64,000 bases of DNA, taken from contig CAVEAL010000005.1 in NCBI GenBank assembly GCA_963613665.1, positions 1 through 64,000 on the forward strand. Direction: 5' to 3'. Source of the DNA: F23-B02 sp963613665 (lineage in GTDB: Bacteria > Bacillota > Clostridia > Oscillospirales > Oscillospiraceae). The translations under genes and the position numbers were made by a program. The notes beneath the pieces are model-generated. The model ran no database searches and was not told the DNA's origin. It worked only from the letters and a program-made list of their open reading frames with translations. This document shows positions 1 through 7,213 of the stretch, piece by piece (position 1 is the first letter of the stretch; each line of letters starts with the position of its first letter).

Positions 1-54
1 CGAGCTCCCCCGCTGCGCGGTCATCTTCACGCAGCAGCATAGGTTTTTTGACAG
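1..54. repeat. Right end of an intergenic repeat, cut by the window edge
   Basis: These 54 bases are identical to 6673-6726, the right-hand part of the MITE-like element described at 6527-6725. The copy ends in GGTTTTTTGACAG and, as there, stands directly next to a transcription terminator hairpin. The left part lies outside the window. Confidence 0.8.
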
Positions 55-58
55 ACTC

Positions 59-90
59 AGGAGGCCGTCAAAACGACGGCCTCCTTTTTT
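59..90 (+). terminator. Rho-independent terminator of an upstream gene
   Basis: An 11-bp perfect stem (59-69 with 75-85), a 5-base loop and a run of six T. It ends transcription entering from the left of the window, ahead of the response regulator gene. Confidence 0.85.
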
Positions 91-186
91 ACAGTTTTTT
101 AACGAAAACTCTTTTTTTATCTGTATAATTATTATATACTGCTGTAAAGGCAGAAAATAATAATTTTGATCCAAGGGGGAAATAAT

Positions 187-873
187 ATGAGCAAAAAAGC
201 CCTTGTTGTCGAAGACGACGTAAATATCGCCGAGCTTCTCATGCTCTACCTTGAAAAGGACGGCTTTGAAGTCAGCATCGCGCACGACGGCGGCCGCGGC
301 ATTGAAATGTTCAACGAAACATCGCCCGATCTCGTGCTGCTTGACGTCATGATGCCCGTCATGGACGGTATGCAGGTCTGCCGCGAGATACGCAAGACCT
401 CCTCCGTTCCCATCATCATGCTCACGGCAAAGGGTGCCGTGGGCGACAAGGTCGCCGGTCTCGATATCGGCGCCGACGACTATATCACTAAGCCCTTCGA
501 GGTAAAGGAGCTGCTCGCGCGCATCCATGCGGTAATGCGGCGCTCCGAGACCGACACGGCTCCCAAGGAGAAAAAGCTCTGCTACGACAAGCTCATCGTG
601 AACCTCGACTCCTACGAGCTCATAGTTGACGGCGTGAAGGTCGATACTCCGCCCAAAGAGATGGAGCTTCTGTATCACCTGGCCGCATCGCCCAACATAG
701 TTTTTACACGCAACCAGCTCCTCGACGAGGTCTGGGGCTTTGATTACTTCGGCGACTCGCGCACCGTTGACGTTCATATCAAGCGTCTGAGAGAAAAGCT
801 CGAGGGCGTATCTCCCCAATGGTCGCTGCAGACCGTCTGGGGCGTAGGCTATAAGTTTGAAGTCGTAAAATAA
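187..873 (+). CDS. OmpR/PhoB-family response regulator
   Basis: A 228-residue two-component response regulator. The receiver domain (about 1-120) has the acidic pair E9/D10, the phospho-acceptor D53 in LLDVMMP, T80 and K102. The rest is an OmpR-type winged-helix DNA-binding domain with the ending VWGVGYKFE. The ATG at 187 is preferred over a TTG at 166 because AAGGGGGA ends six bases before it and the protein then begins like the family. A TATAAT box lies at 124-129 without a clear -35. The sensor kinase follows after 14 bases and an HtrA protease after that, suggesting a cell-envelope stress circuit. The true signal is unknown. Confidence 0.95.
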   Translation: MSKKALVVEDDVNIAELLMLYLEKDGFEVSIAHDGGRGIEMFNETSPDLVLLDVMMPVMDGMQVCREIRKTSSVPIIMLTAKGAVGDKVAGLDIGADDYITKPFEVKELLARIHAVMRRSETDTAPKEKKLCYDKLIVNLDSYELIVDGVKVDTPPKEMELLYHLAASPNIVFTRNQLLDEVWGFDYFGDSRTVDVHIKRLREKLEGVSPQWSLQTVWGVGYKFEVVK

Positions 874-887
874 AGGGGCACGCTCGC

Positions 888-2345
888 ATGAAGAGCATTT
901 ACTTACGCAATTTTCTCGCCACGGCGCTGCTCGTTTTCTTTTCCTTTGCCATAATAGGCACGGCGTTCTTCTTTCTGGGCAGGAGCTACCTTATAAACTC
1001 CACGCGCGACAGAATGAGCGCCAGTGCCGACGAGGTCGTCAAGTCGGCTCTCGCACTGTCAAAGGAAGAGTCTCTCAGCAGCTGGAACCTGCGCCTGACG
1101 ATAAGTCCGATAGCAAACGTCACGTCAAGCCACATATTCATCTGTGATCAGGACGGTCTTGTACTGTCCTGTTCCGATTTGACGCTGTACTGCGAAAAGC
1201 ATCAGGGAAAGACACTCGACCCCACGGTCATGCAGGCCGTGAGCTCCGGCGGAGAGTTTGACAGCATGACAACGCTCATGGGCTTTTATTCCGAGCAGCA
1301 GTACGTTGTGGCAAAGCCCATAAGCTCGGGCAGCGAAACTCTCGGCTATGTTTTCGTAGCATCCGACGGCATGAACATGCTCAGCAACGGCCAGGCTTTT
1401 TTAGGCGTCGTATTCGCCGTTGCGATAGCCGTTATACTCGTCGCCATACTCATGAGCCTTGTGTACTCGAAAAAAATGGCCGAGCCGCTCGACGAGCTGA
1501 CGCTCGCGGCGCGGAAGTTCGCGCTGGGCGATTTTTCCGTTCGCGTAAAATCAAAGGAAAAGCGCGACGACGAGATAGGAACGCTCATAGAGTCTTTTAA
1601 CCTCATGGCCGACTCGCTCGAAAAGAGCGATAATAAGCGTCAGGAGTTCATCGCCAACGTGTCGCACGAGCTGCGAACGCCCATGACGACGATCGCCGGC
1701 TTTGCCGACGGTATACTTGACGGCACGATACCGCGGGAGCAGGAGGATAAATACCTGCGCAAGATCGCCGACGAGACCCGGCGTCTGTCGCGCCTTGTGC
1801 GCAGCATGCTCGATCTCAGTCAGGCCGAGAGCGACGCGGTCGATCTGTCAAAGCGCAGCCGCTTTGACCTGTCCGAGCTTCTGCTGCAATGCCTTCTGAG
1901 CTTTGAGAGCAGAGCCAGAGACAAGGAGCTTGACGTTGATCCGCAGCTTCCGGAGGATCCCATCGAGGTATTCGCCGTGCGCGACTCGATAACGCAGGTC
2001 ATCTATAATCTCACGGACAACGCGATGAAATTCGCCTCTCCCGGCAGTACGGTGACCATAAGACTGTACAAGAAAGGCACGAAGGCCTATGTTTCGATAA
2101 AAAACATCGGCGAGCCCATACCCGAGGACGACCTGCCGTATATCTTTGACCGTTTCCACAAATCCGACCGCTCGCGCAGCATGGATAAGGACGGTGTGGG
2201 GCTCGGCCTGTACCTCGTGAAGAAAATACTCAACAGCCACGGCGAGGAGGTCGCGGTATCCAGCCGCGACGGGGTGACGGTGTTCGTATTCACCCTTGCT
2301 CTCGCTCCGGCAAAGCAGAAGAAAGAAAAAGCCGAACGCAAATAA
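888..2345 (+). CDS. Membrane sensor histidine kinase
   Basis: A 485-residue sensor kinase, partner of the preceding regulator. Two membrane segments (about 10-32 and 172-194) enclose an extracytoplasmic sensor region of about 140 residues. A HAMP domain follows (about 195-250), then the HisKA dimerisation domain with the phospho-accepting H260 in VSHELRTPMTT, and an HATPase domain with N374 and N378 in the N box and a GVGLGLYLVKK G box. The gene overlaps nothing, starts 14 bases after the regulator and has AAAGGGG before its ATG. Domain order is that of PhoR/ResE-like kinases. Confidence 0.95.
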   Translation: MKSIYLRNFLATALLVFFSFAIIGTAFFFLGRSYLINSTRDRMSASADEVVKSALALSKEESLSSWNLRLTISPIANVTSSHIFICDQDGLVLSCSDLTLYCEKHQGKTLDPTVMQAVSSGGEFDSMTTLMGFYSEQQYVVAKPISSGSETLGYVFVASDGMNMLSNGQAFLGVVFAVAIAVILVAILMSLVYSKKMAEPLDELTLAARKFALGDFSVRVKSKEKRDDEIGTLIESFNLMADSLEKSDNKRQEFIANVSHELRTPMTTIAGFADGILDGTIPREQEDKYLRKIADETRRLSRLVRSMLDLSQAESDAVDLSKRSRFDLSELLLQCLLSFESRARDKELDVDPQLPEDPIEVFAVRDSITQVIYNLTDNAMKFASPGSTVTIRLYKKGTKAYVSIKNIGEPIPEDDLPYIFDRFHKSDRSRSMDKDGVGLGLYLVKKILNSHGEEVAVSSRDGVTVFVFTLALAPAKQKKEKAERK

Positions 2346-2371
2346 AATGCGGCGGCAGATCGGAGAAGTTT

Positions 2372-3637
2372 ATGAGCTGGTATGACACAAACGGCAGCGG
2401 CTGGTATAAGCCGAATGCACAGCCGGGCGCGAAGGCGGCGCCTTCGACGGCAAATCTGCCCGAGGCAAGCCGCAGAACAAGATACACCGCGCTTATCATC
2501 TGTCTGCTCGTGATCGGCTTCGGCATATTCATCGCCGCAAGCGGTCTGGGCTCCGGCTCGTCAGGCAGCGATCCCGACGGTATGCCGTCGAGCTGGCGTG
2601 CTTATTTCGACAAGCTCTACGCCGAGGATACGACAGCCTCCGCCGCGGATATAAATATCCCTCTTGCCGAGGACCGCGGCAGCCTGAGCATCGTAAACGG
2701 TGCGGACGGCGCGGATCTCGATTTCAGTGAGATCTATGAAAAATGCAGTCCCTCCGTTGTCGGCATCAAGGTATTCAGAGACGGCGACGGCGAGGATTAT
2801 TACGCCTGGGGCAGCGGCGTCATTGCCTCCTCGGACGGATATGTCATCACAAACACCCACGTCATAGACGAGGGCGACTCGGCCAGGGTGGTTTTGTACG
2901 ACGGCAGCGAGCACGAGGCAAAGCTCATAGGCTTTGACACGACAAGCGATATCGCCGTCATAAAAATTGACGCAAACGGTCTTACGGCAGCGGAGTTTGC
3001 CTCCAGCTCGACTTTGAGCGTCGGCGACAGCGTCGCCGCCATCGGCAACCCCCTCTCCCCCGACCTGCGCCTTACCATGACGCGCGGCATCGTCTCGGCC
3101 TTAAACCGCGAGATGAACTACAACGGCGCTACGATGTCGCTTATCCAGACGGATGCCTCAATCAACGAAGGCAACTCAGGCGGTCCGCTGTTCAACAGCC
3201 GCGGTCAGGTCATCGGCATAACGAACATGAAGATGATCTCCACCTTCGGTTCCGGCGTCGAGGGGCTCGGCTTTGCGATACCGTCGGATACCGTTGAGAG
3301 CATCGTACAGGCGCTCGTAAAGGACGGCACGGTGTACGGCAGGGTGTCGATAGGCGTTACCGTCGGCCCCGTGAGCGAGGACGTTGCCGAATACTATAAC
3401 ATCCCGCAGGGACTTTACGTCAGCGCCGTTACGAAGGGCTCGGACGCCGAGGCCAAGGGCATAGTGCGCGGCGATATAATCACAAAGGTAAACGGCGAGG
3501 ACGCATTCACGACAGCCGCCGTGGCCGAAGCCAAGGAAGGACTCTCGGCCGGCGATACCCTCACATTTACCGTCTGGAGAAGCGGAGAAACACTGGAGGT
3601 CACGGTAGAGCTCATGGATCCGGCAAACATGAAATAA
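2372..3637 (+). CDS. HtrA/DegP-like membrane-anchored serine protease
   Basis: A 421-residue trypsin-like protease for quality control of exported proteins. A short cytoplasmic N-terminus leads to a membrane anchor (about 39-58) and then an extracellular catalytic domain with triad H163 (NTHVID), D193 (TSDIAV) and S269 (NEGNSGGPL). One C-terminal PDZ domain (about 325-415) follows. It begins 26 bases after the kinase stop and is probably co-transcribed with it. In other Firmicutes, HtrA genes are controlled by a neighbouring two-component system (CssRS); that parallel is inference here. Confidence 0.95.
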   Translation: MSWYDTNGSGWYKPNAQPGAKAAPSTANLPEASRRTRYTALIICLLVIGFGIFIAASGLGSGSSGSDPDGMPSSWRAYFDKLYAEDTTASAADINIPLAEDRGSLSIVNGADGADLDFSEIYEKCSPSVVGIKVFRDGDGEDYYAWGSGVIASSDGYVITNTHVIDEGDSARVVLYDGSEHEAKLIGFDTTSDIAVIKIDANGLTAAEFASSSTLSVGDSVAAIGNPLSPDLRLTMTRGIVSALNREMNYNGATMSLIQTDASINEGNSGGPLFNSRGQVIGITNMKMISTFGSGVEGLGFAIPSDTVESIVQALVKDGTVYGRVSIGVTVGPVSEDVAEYYNIPQGLYVSAVTKGSDAEAKGIVRGDIITKVNGEDAFTTAAVAEAKEGLSAGDTLTFTVWRSGETLEVTVELMDPANMK

Positions 3638-3649
3638 CCGGGCAAAAAT

Positions 3650-3682
3650 AAGGCCGCCGGAGCACCGCTCCGACGGCCTTTA
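3650..3682 (+). terminator. Hairpin terminator after the htrA-like gene
   Basis: Stem AAGGCCG/CGGCCTT extended by CGGAGC/GCTCCG across one mismatch, loop ACC. The T tract is short, so termination may be partial. Confidence 0.65.
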
Positions 3683-3710
3683 CAAGATAATCATCAAGGA
3701 GGAAAAGAGA

Positions 3711-6290
3711 ATGGATAGCGAACGCCGCATAAGCACCGGCATAGACGGCCTGGACGAGGCAATCGACTTTCTGCGCCCCGGCGACACTGTCGTCTGGCAG
3801 TGTGAGCACATCAGCGACTATATGTATGCCGCAACGAGATTTGTAACCAACATCGCCCGACAGGGCAAGCGCATAGCCTACCTGCGCTTCGGCGACCACG
3901 ATGAGGTCATGGATGCCGCCGCACTGTGCGAGGGCGGCGCGAACGTTCAGGAGTATAAGCTCGACCCGCGCGTCGGCTTTGAGACCTTCGCCGTGCAGGT
4001 CCACAGGATCATCGACAAGGAGCCGGCGGGCACCTTTTTTGTGTTCGACTGCCTGTCCGATCTGCAGAAATACTGGTTCTCCGACCTCATGATATCGAAC
4101 TTTTTCCTGCTGATAAACCCGTTCCTCATCCGCCGTCAGGCGATAGCGTATCAGCCGATAGACTACGAGAAGCACACATACGAAACGATATCGCGCATCC
4201 GCAGAGAGGCCCCGCTGCTGGTTAATATCCGCACGATCGACGGCAGCGTTTACATGCACACCGTCAAGGTGCGCGGTCGCTATACCAAGACGACCTACTT
4301 CCCGCTTAAGATCACAGGCTCCAAGTGGCGCCCGCTCACCTCAAGCGCCGACAATTACGCGATATTCGAGCGCTTCACCCAGACCGGCGAACGGCGCGAC
4401 TGCTGGGACAGCATGTTCGACTCCGTTGCCGACGGCAGTGAGCCGACCGACGAGGCCGGAAAGCTTCTCAAGGAGAACATCCTGCGCTGTCTGCTCGGCA
4501 GTGAGCCGACGCGCCTTGCCCTGTGCCGGAAATATTTCACGATGAAAGACCTCATGTATATCAAAAACCGCGAGATCGGCACGGGCTGCATCGGCGGCAA
4601 GGCAGCCGGTATGCTGCTTGCGCGAAACATTCTGCGCGATGAGGCGCCGGAGCTTTACAATGCCCGCATCGAGCCGCACGACTCGTACTACATAGGTGCA
4701 GACGTGTTCTATACCTACGGCGTTCAGAACGGCCTGTGGAACTCCCGAATCCGCATGGTCGAGGCCGAGGACTATCTCAAATGTGCGCCTGATATCCGCG
4801 AGCTGCTGCTCAACGGCACCTTCATGCCGAGCATCAAGGAGCAGTTCATGTCCATGCTCGAATACTTCGGTCAGTCACCCATCATCGTGCGCTCAAGCTC
4901 CATACTTGAGGACGGCTTCGGCAACGCCTTTGCCGGAAAATACGAGAGCGTGTTCTGCCCCAATCAGGGCAGTCTGAGAGAGCGCTACGAGGTGTTCGAG
5001 CGTGCGGTAAAGCAGGTCTACGCCTCCACGGTGGACCCCGACGCGATAAAGTACCGTGCCGAACGGAACCTCCTCGACCGCGACGAGCAGATGGCGCTGC
5101 TGGTCATGCGCGTGTGCGGCGACGTTCACGACAAGTACTACTATCCGCACATAGCCGGCGTCGGTCATTCGAAAAACCTCTATCTCAACAGACAGAACTC
5201 CTCGACGAAAAACAAGGGAATGCTGCGCCTCGTTTTCGGCATGGGCACGCGTGCGGTAGACCGCGAGGCCGACGATTACGCACGGCTTCTGAATATGGAC
5301 GCGCCGACCGCGCCTCCGATGGTCGCATACGGCGACGAGTATAAATACTCGCAGCATAAGATGGACGTCATAAACCTCGAAAGCAACGATTTTGAGACGA
5401 TAAACGTTGACGGCATAGACAAGCGCGCTCTCGGCACCGATCCGAGTCTGTTCATGGAGCTCGACTACCCCACCGCCGCGAGACTGCGCGAGATGGGGCT
5501 CAGCGCCGCCGACGCGCCGGATATCCTGAATTTCCGCAAGCTGCTCGGAAAGACCGATTTTCCCTCCGTCATGACCGAGGTCATGCGCATACTCGAGGAA
5601 AAATACGACTACCCCGTCGATATCGAGTACGCCTGCAACTTCGACGAAAGCGGCAATTACCGCGTAAATCTCCTGCAATGCAGACCTCTCCAGACTCGCG
5701 GCGTGGGCTCGGTCGGTGCCATGCCGGAGGTCAGGGAGTATTACTTCCGCACAAACGGCAATTTTATGGGCGGCAACATGTGTCTGCCGGTGAGATACGC
5801 CGTCATGGTCAAGGTCGAGCCATACCTCGCCCTTCCCGAGCAGCGCAAATATCAGGTCGCGCGGAAGCTCGGCGAGCTCAACGGCATTCTGCGCGGCGAG
5901 GGCACTGTCCTGCTCGGACCGGGGCGCTGGGGAACGACCACGCCCAGTCTCGGCGTACCGGTGCATTTTATGGAAATAAACCGCTTTGACTGCATCGCCG
6001 AGCTTGCCTACAGCTCACACGGCCTGCGTCCGGAGCTCAGCTACGGCAGCCACTTCTTCCAGGACCTTGTCGAGGCGGGCACCTTCTATGTCGCGCTCTA
6101 TCCCGGCGAGGACGGCTGCGTGCTCAGCGAGGAGCTGCTCGACGGCTGTGAGAACGTTTACTCAAAGCTTATGAAAACCGAGGCCGGCGACCCCATGGCC
6201 GACGTTATAAGCGTCTATGATCTCGGAGAGGGCGGCGCGATCCTCTACTCTGAGGTTGAAAGTCAGGAATGCTTCCTGGCGAAAACATAA
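3711..6290 (+). CDS. KaiC-like domain fused to a PEP/pyruvate-binding (PPDK N-terminal) domain
   Basis: An 859-residue protein. The first 230 or so residues begin ISTGIDGLDEAIDFLRPGD, like KaiC/RadA-type RecA-fold ATPases, but the usual Walker A GxxxxGK[ST] is absent. From about residue 288 (GCIGGKAAGM) it has the ATP-grasp-like nucleotide-binding domain of pyruvate phosphate dikinase and PEP synthase, with VRSSSILEDGFGNAFAGKYES near 393. A conserved GPGRWGTTTPSLG lies near 737. It lacks the phosphohistidine swivel domain and the PEP-binding barrel, so it cannot be a complete PEP synthase. AAGGAGG precedes the ATG. Function is unknown; ATP-dependent phosphotransfer or sensing is a guess. Confidence 0.8.
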   Translation: MDSERRISTGIDGLDEAIDFLRPGDTVVWQCEHISDYMYAATRFVTNIARQGKRIAYLRFGDHDEVMDAAALCEGGANVQEYKLDPRVGFETFAVQVHRIIDKEPAGTFFVFDCLSDLQKYWFSDLMISNFFLLINPFLIRRQAIAYQPIDYEKHTYETISRIRREAPLLVNIRTIDGSVYMHTVKVRGRYTKTTYFPLKITGSKWRPLTSSADNYAIFERFTQTGERRDCWDSMFDSVADGSEPTDEAGKLLKENILRCLLGSEPTRLALCRKYFTMKDLMYIKNREIGTGCIGGKAAGMLLARNILRDEAPELYNARIEPHDSYYIGADVFYTYGVQNGLWNSRIRMVEAEDYLKCAPDIRELLLNGTFMPSIKEQFMSMLEYFGQSPIIVRSSSILEDGFGNAFAGKYESVFCPNQGSLRERYEVFERAVKQVYASTVDPDAIKYRAERNLLDRDEQMALLVMRVCGDVHDKYYYPHIAGVGHSKNLYLNRQNSSTKNKGMLRLVFGMGTRAVDREADDYARLLNMDAPTAPPMVAYGDEYKYSQHKMDVINLESNDFETINVDGIDKRALGTDPSLFMELDYPTAARLREMGLSAADAPDILNFRKLLGKTDFPSVMTEVMRILEEKYDYPVDIEYACNFDESGNYRVNLLQCRPLQTRGVGSVGAMPEVREYYFRTNGNFMGGNMCLPVRYAVMVKVEPYLALPEQRKYQVARKLGELNGILRGEGTVLLGPGRWGTTTPSLGVPVHFMEINRFDCIAELAYSSHGLRPELSYGSHFFQDLVEAGTFYVALYPGEDGCVLSEELLDGCENVYSKLMKTEAGDPMADVISVYDLGEGGAILYSEVESQECFLAKT

Positions 6291-6305
6291 AACGGAGGTA
6301 ACTAT

Positions 6306-6455
6306 ATGAACCGTCCGTACCGTAAAAAAATGACATCAGGCTGTATTCAGTGCATTGACGGAGGCCCGCTCTCAGGCAGTGCTGCGGAAGCATACCGGTG
6401 CGCTTCTTGCCGGAAAATCATTATCGGCCATTTGAGTGATGAGCAAGTTATATAA
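6306..6455 (+). CDS. Small zinc-ribbon protein, 49 residues
   Basis: A short gene with ACGGAGGTAAC before its ATG, 15 bases after the preceding stop. The product has two CxxC pairs (C13/C16 and C32/C35) about 16 residues apart, the spacing of a small zinc ribbon, with a basic start MNRPYRKKM. No family is recognised. It is likely co-transcribed with the large upstream gene, and the hairpin at 6488 closes the unit. Confidence 0.6.
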   Translation: MNRPYRKKMTSGCIQCIDGGPLSGSAAEAYRCASCRKIIIGHLSDEQVI

Positions 6456-6487
6456 CCTGCTGAGCCTCGGTTATGTACAAATTCAAG

Positions 6488-6521
6488 AACACGGCGATAC
6501 CTGACAGGGTATCGCCGTGTT
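6488..6521 (+). terminator. Terminator hairpin, left copy of a duplicated pair
   Basis: A 14-bp perfect stem (6488-6501 with 6508-6521) with loop TGACAG. The core is repeated exactly at 6732-6763. No T run follows here because the MITE-like repeat begins just after it. Confidence 0.7.
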
Positions 6522-6526
6522 CAGCT

Positions 6527-6725
6527 TGTCAAAAAAGTCCCCCGAGGGACTTTTTTTGACTGCACTTTTCCGCCGAGCATTTTGAAAGTATTCAAAATGC
6601 TTTTACCGAAATCCTTGAAATTTCAAGGATTTCGACGGCGGTTTATCTAACTCGAGGCGGGTCTTGCCCCCTCGAGCTCCCCCGCTGCGCGGTCATCTTC
6701 ACGCAGCAGCATAGGTTTTTTGACA
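6527..6725. mobile_element. MITE-like structured intergenic repeat
   Basis: About 199 bp bounded by inverted ends TGTCAAAAAA (6527-6536) and TTTTTTGACA (6716-6725). Inside are several hairpins: 6531-6557 (stem AAAAAAGTCCC), 6577-6600 (10-bp stem), 6608-6633 (26-bp perfect palindrome), an outer stem CCGCCG/CGGCGG (6570-6575, 6636-6641) enclosing the last two, and CTCGAG repeated at 6651 and 6671. It has no reading frame. Its right 54 bases recur at 1-54, and its left-end motif recurs near 61038. Confidence 0.65.
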
Positions 6726-6731
6726 GTCTCA

Positions 6732-6769
6732 ACACGGCGATACCTGACAGGGTATCGCCGTGTCCTTTT
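6732..6769 (+). terminator. Terminator hairpin, right copy of the duplicated pair
   Basis: Stem ACACGGCGATACC / GGTATCGCCGTGT (6732-6744, 6751-6763) with loop TGACAG, followed by CCTTTTTT. It is identical to the hairpin at 6488. It lies between convergent genes and best terminates rightward transcription. Confidence 0.75.
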
Positions 6770-6777
6770 TTGCATTT

Positions 6778-7213
6778 TCAGCTTTCCATCTGCTTTCCGA
6801 GGAAGGATGCCACGGTCTGCGTGAGCTTGAGCTCAAGCTCGCTGCCGGCGGCGGTCTCGGGACTTATAAGCATTACGCAGCCGTGAATGTCGCCCTCGCT
6901 GATGATCGAAGACGCTGAGCAAATGCGGTAGCGCTCGTCGCCGTCAAGAACGTGTACTCCCTCCGTTCCGTCGCTGCGCAGACTGCCGCGCTGCTCCATG
7001 ATGTGCTCGAGTTCCTGCGATACGCGCTTTTCAAGAAGCTCACGCTTCGGCGCACCGGAGACGGCAATGATGCTGTCGCGGTCGCACACCGCGGCTATCG
7101 CGCCGGTCGAGCGGTGCAGGCTGTCGCATATCTGCGCGGCAAAATCGCTCAATTCCCCGATCGGCGAATACTTTTTGAATATCACCTCTCCGTCCCGCTC
7201 GGTGAAAATCTCC
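6778..7213 (-). pseudogene. spoVT: Severed 3' portion of spoVT, now the tail of the recombinase gene
   Basis: These codons continue NGDPL with EIFTERDGEVIFKKYSPIGE and run to FLGKQMES, matching the end of the AbrB-fold region and the whole GAF-like sensor domain of SpoVT, the forespore regulator. The matching 5' end lies 34.5 kb away at 41682-41782. Joined at the 16-bp repeat the two give 178 codons, the length I recall for Bacillus subtilis SpoVT. In the present state this segment has no start of its own and is translated as residues 578-721 of the recombinase. Confidence 0.93.
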
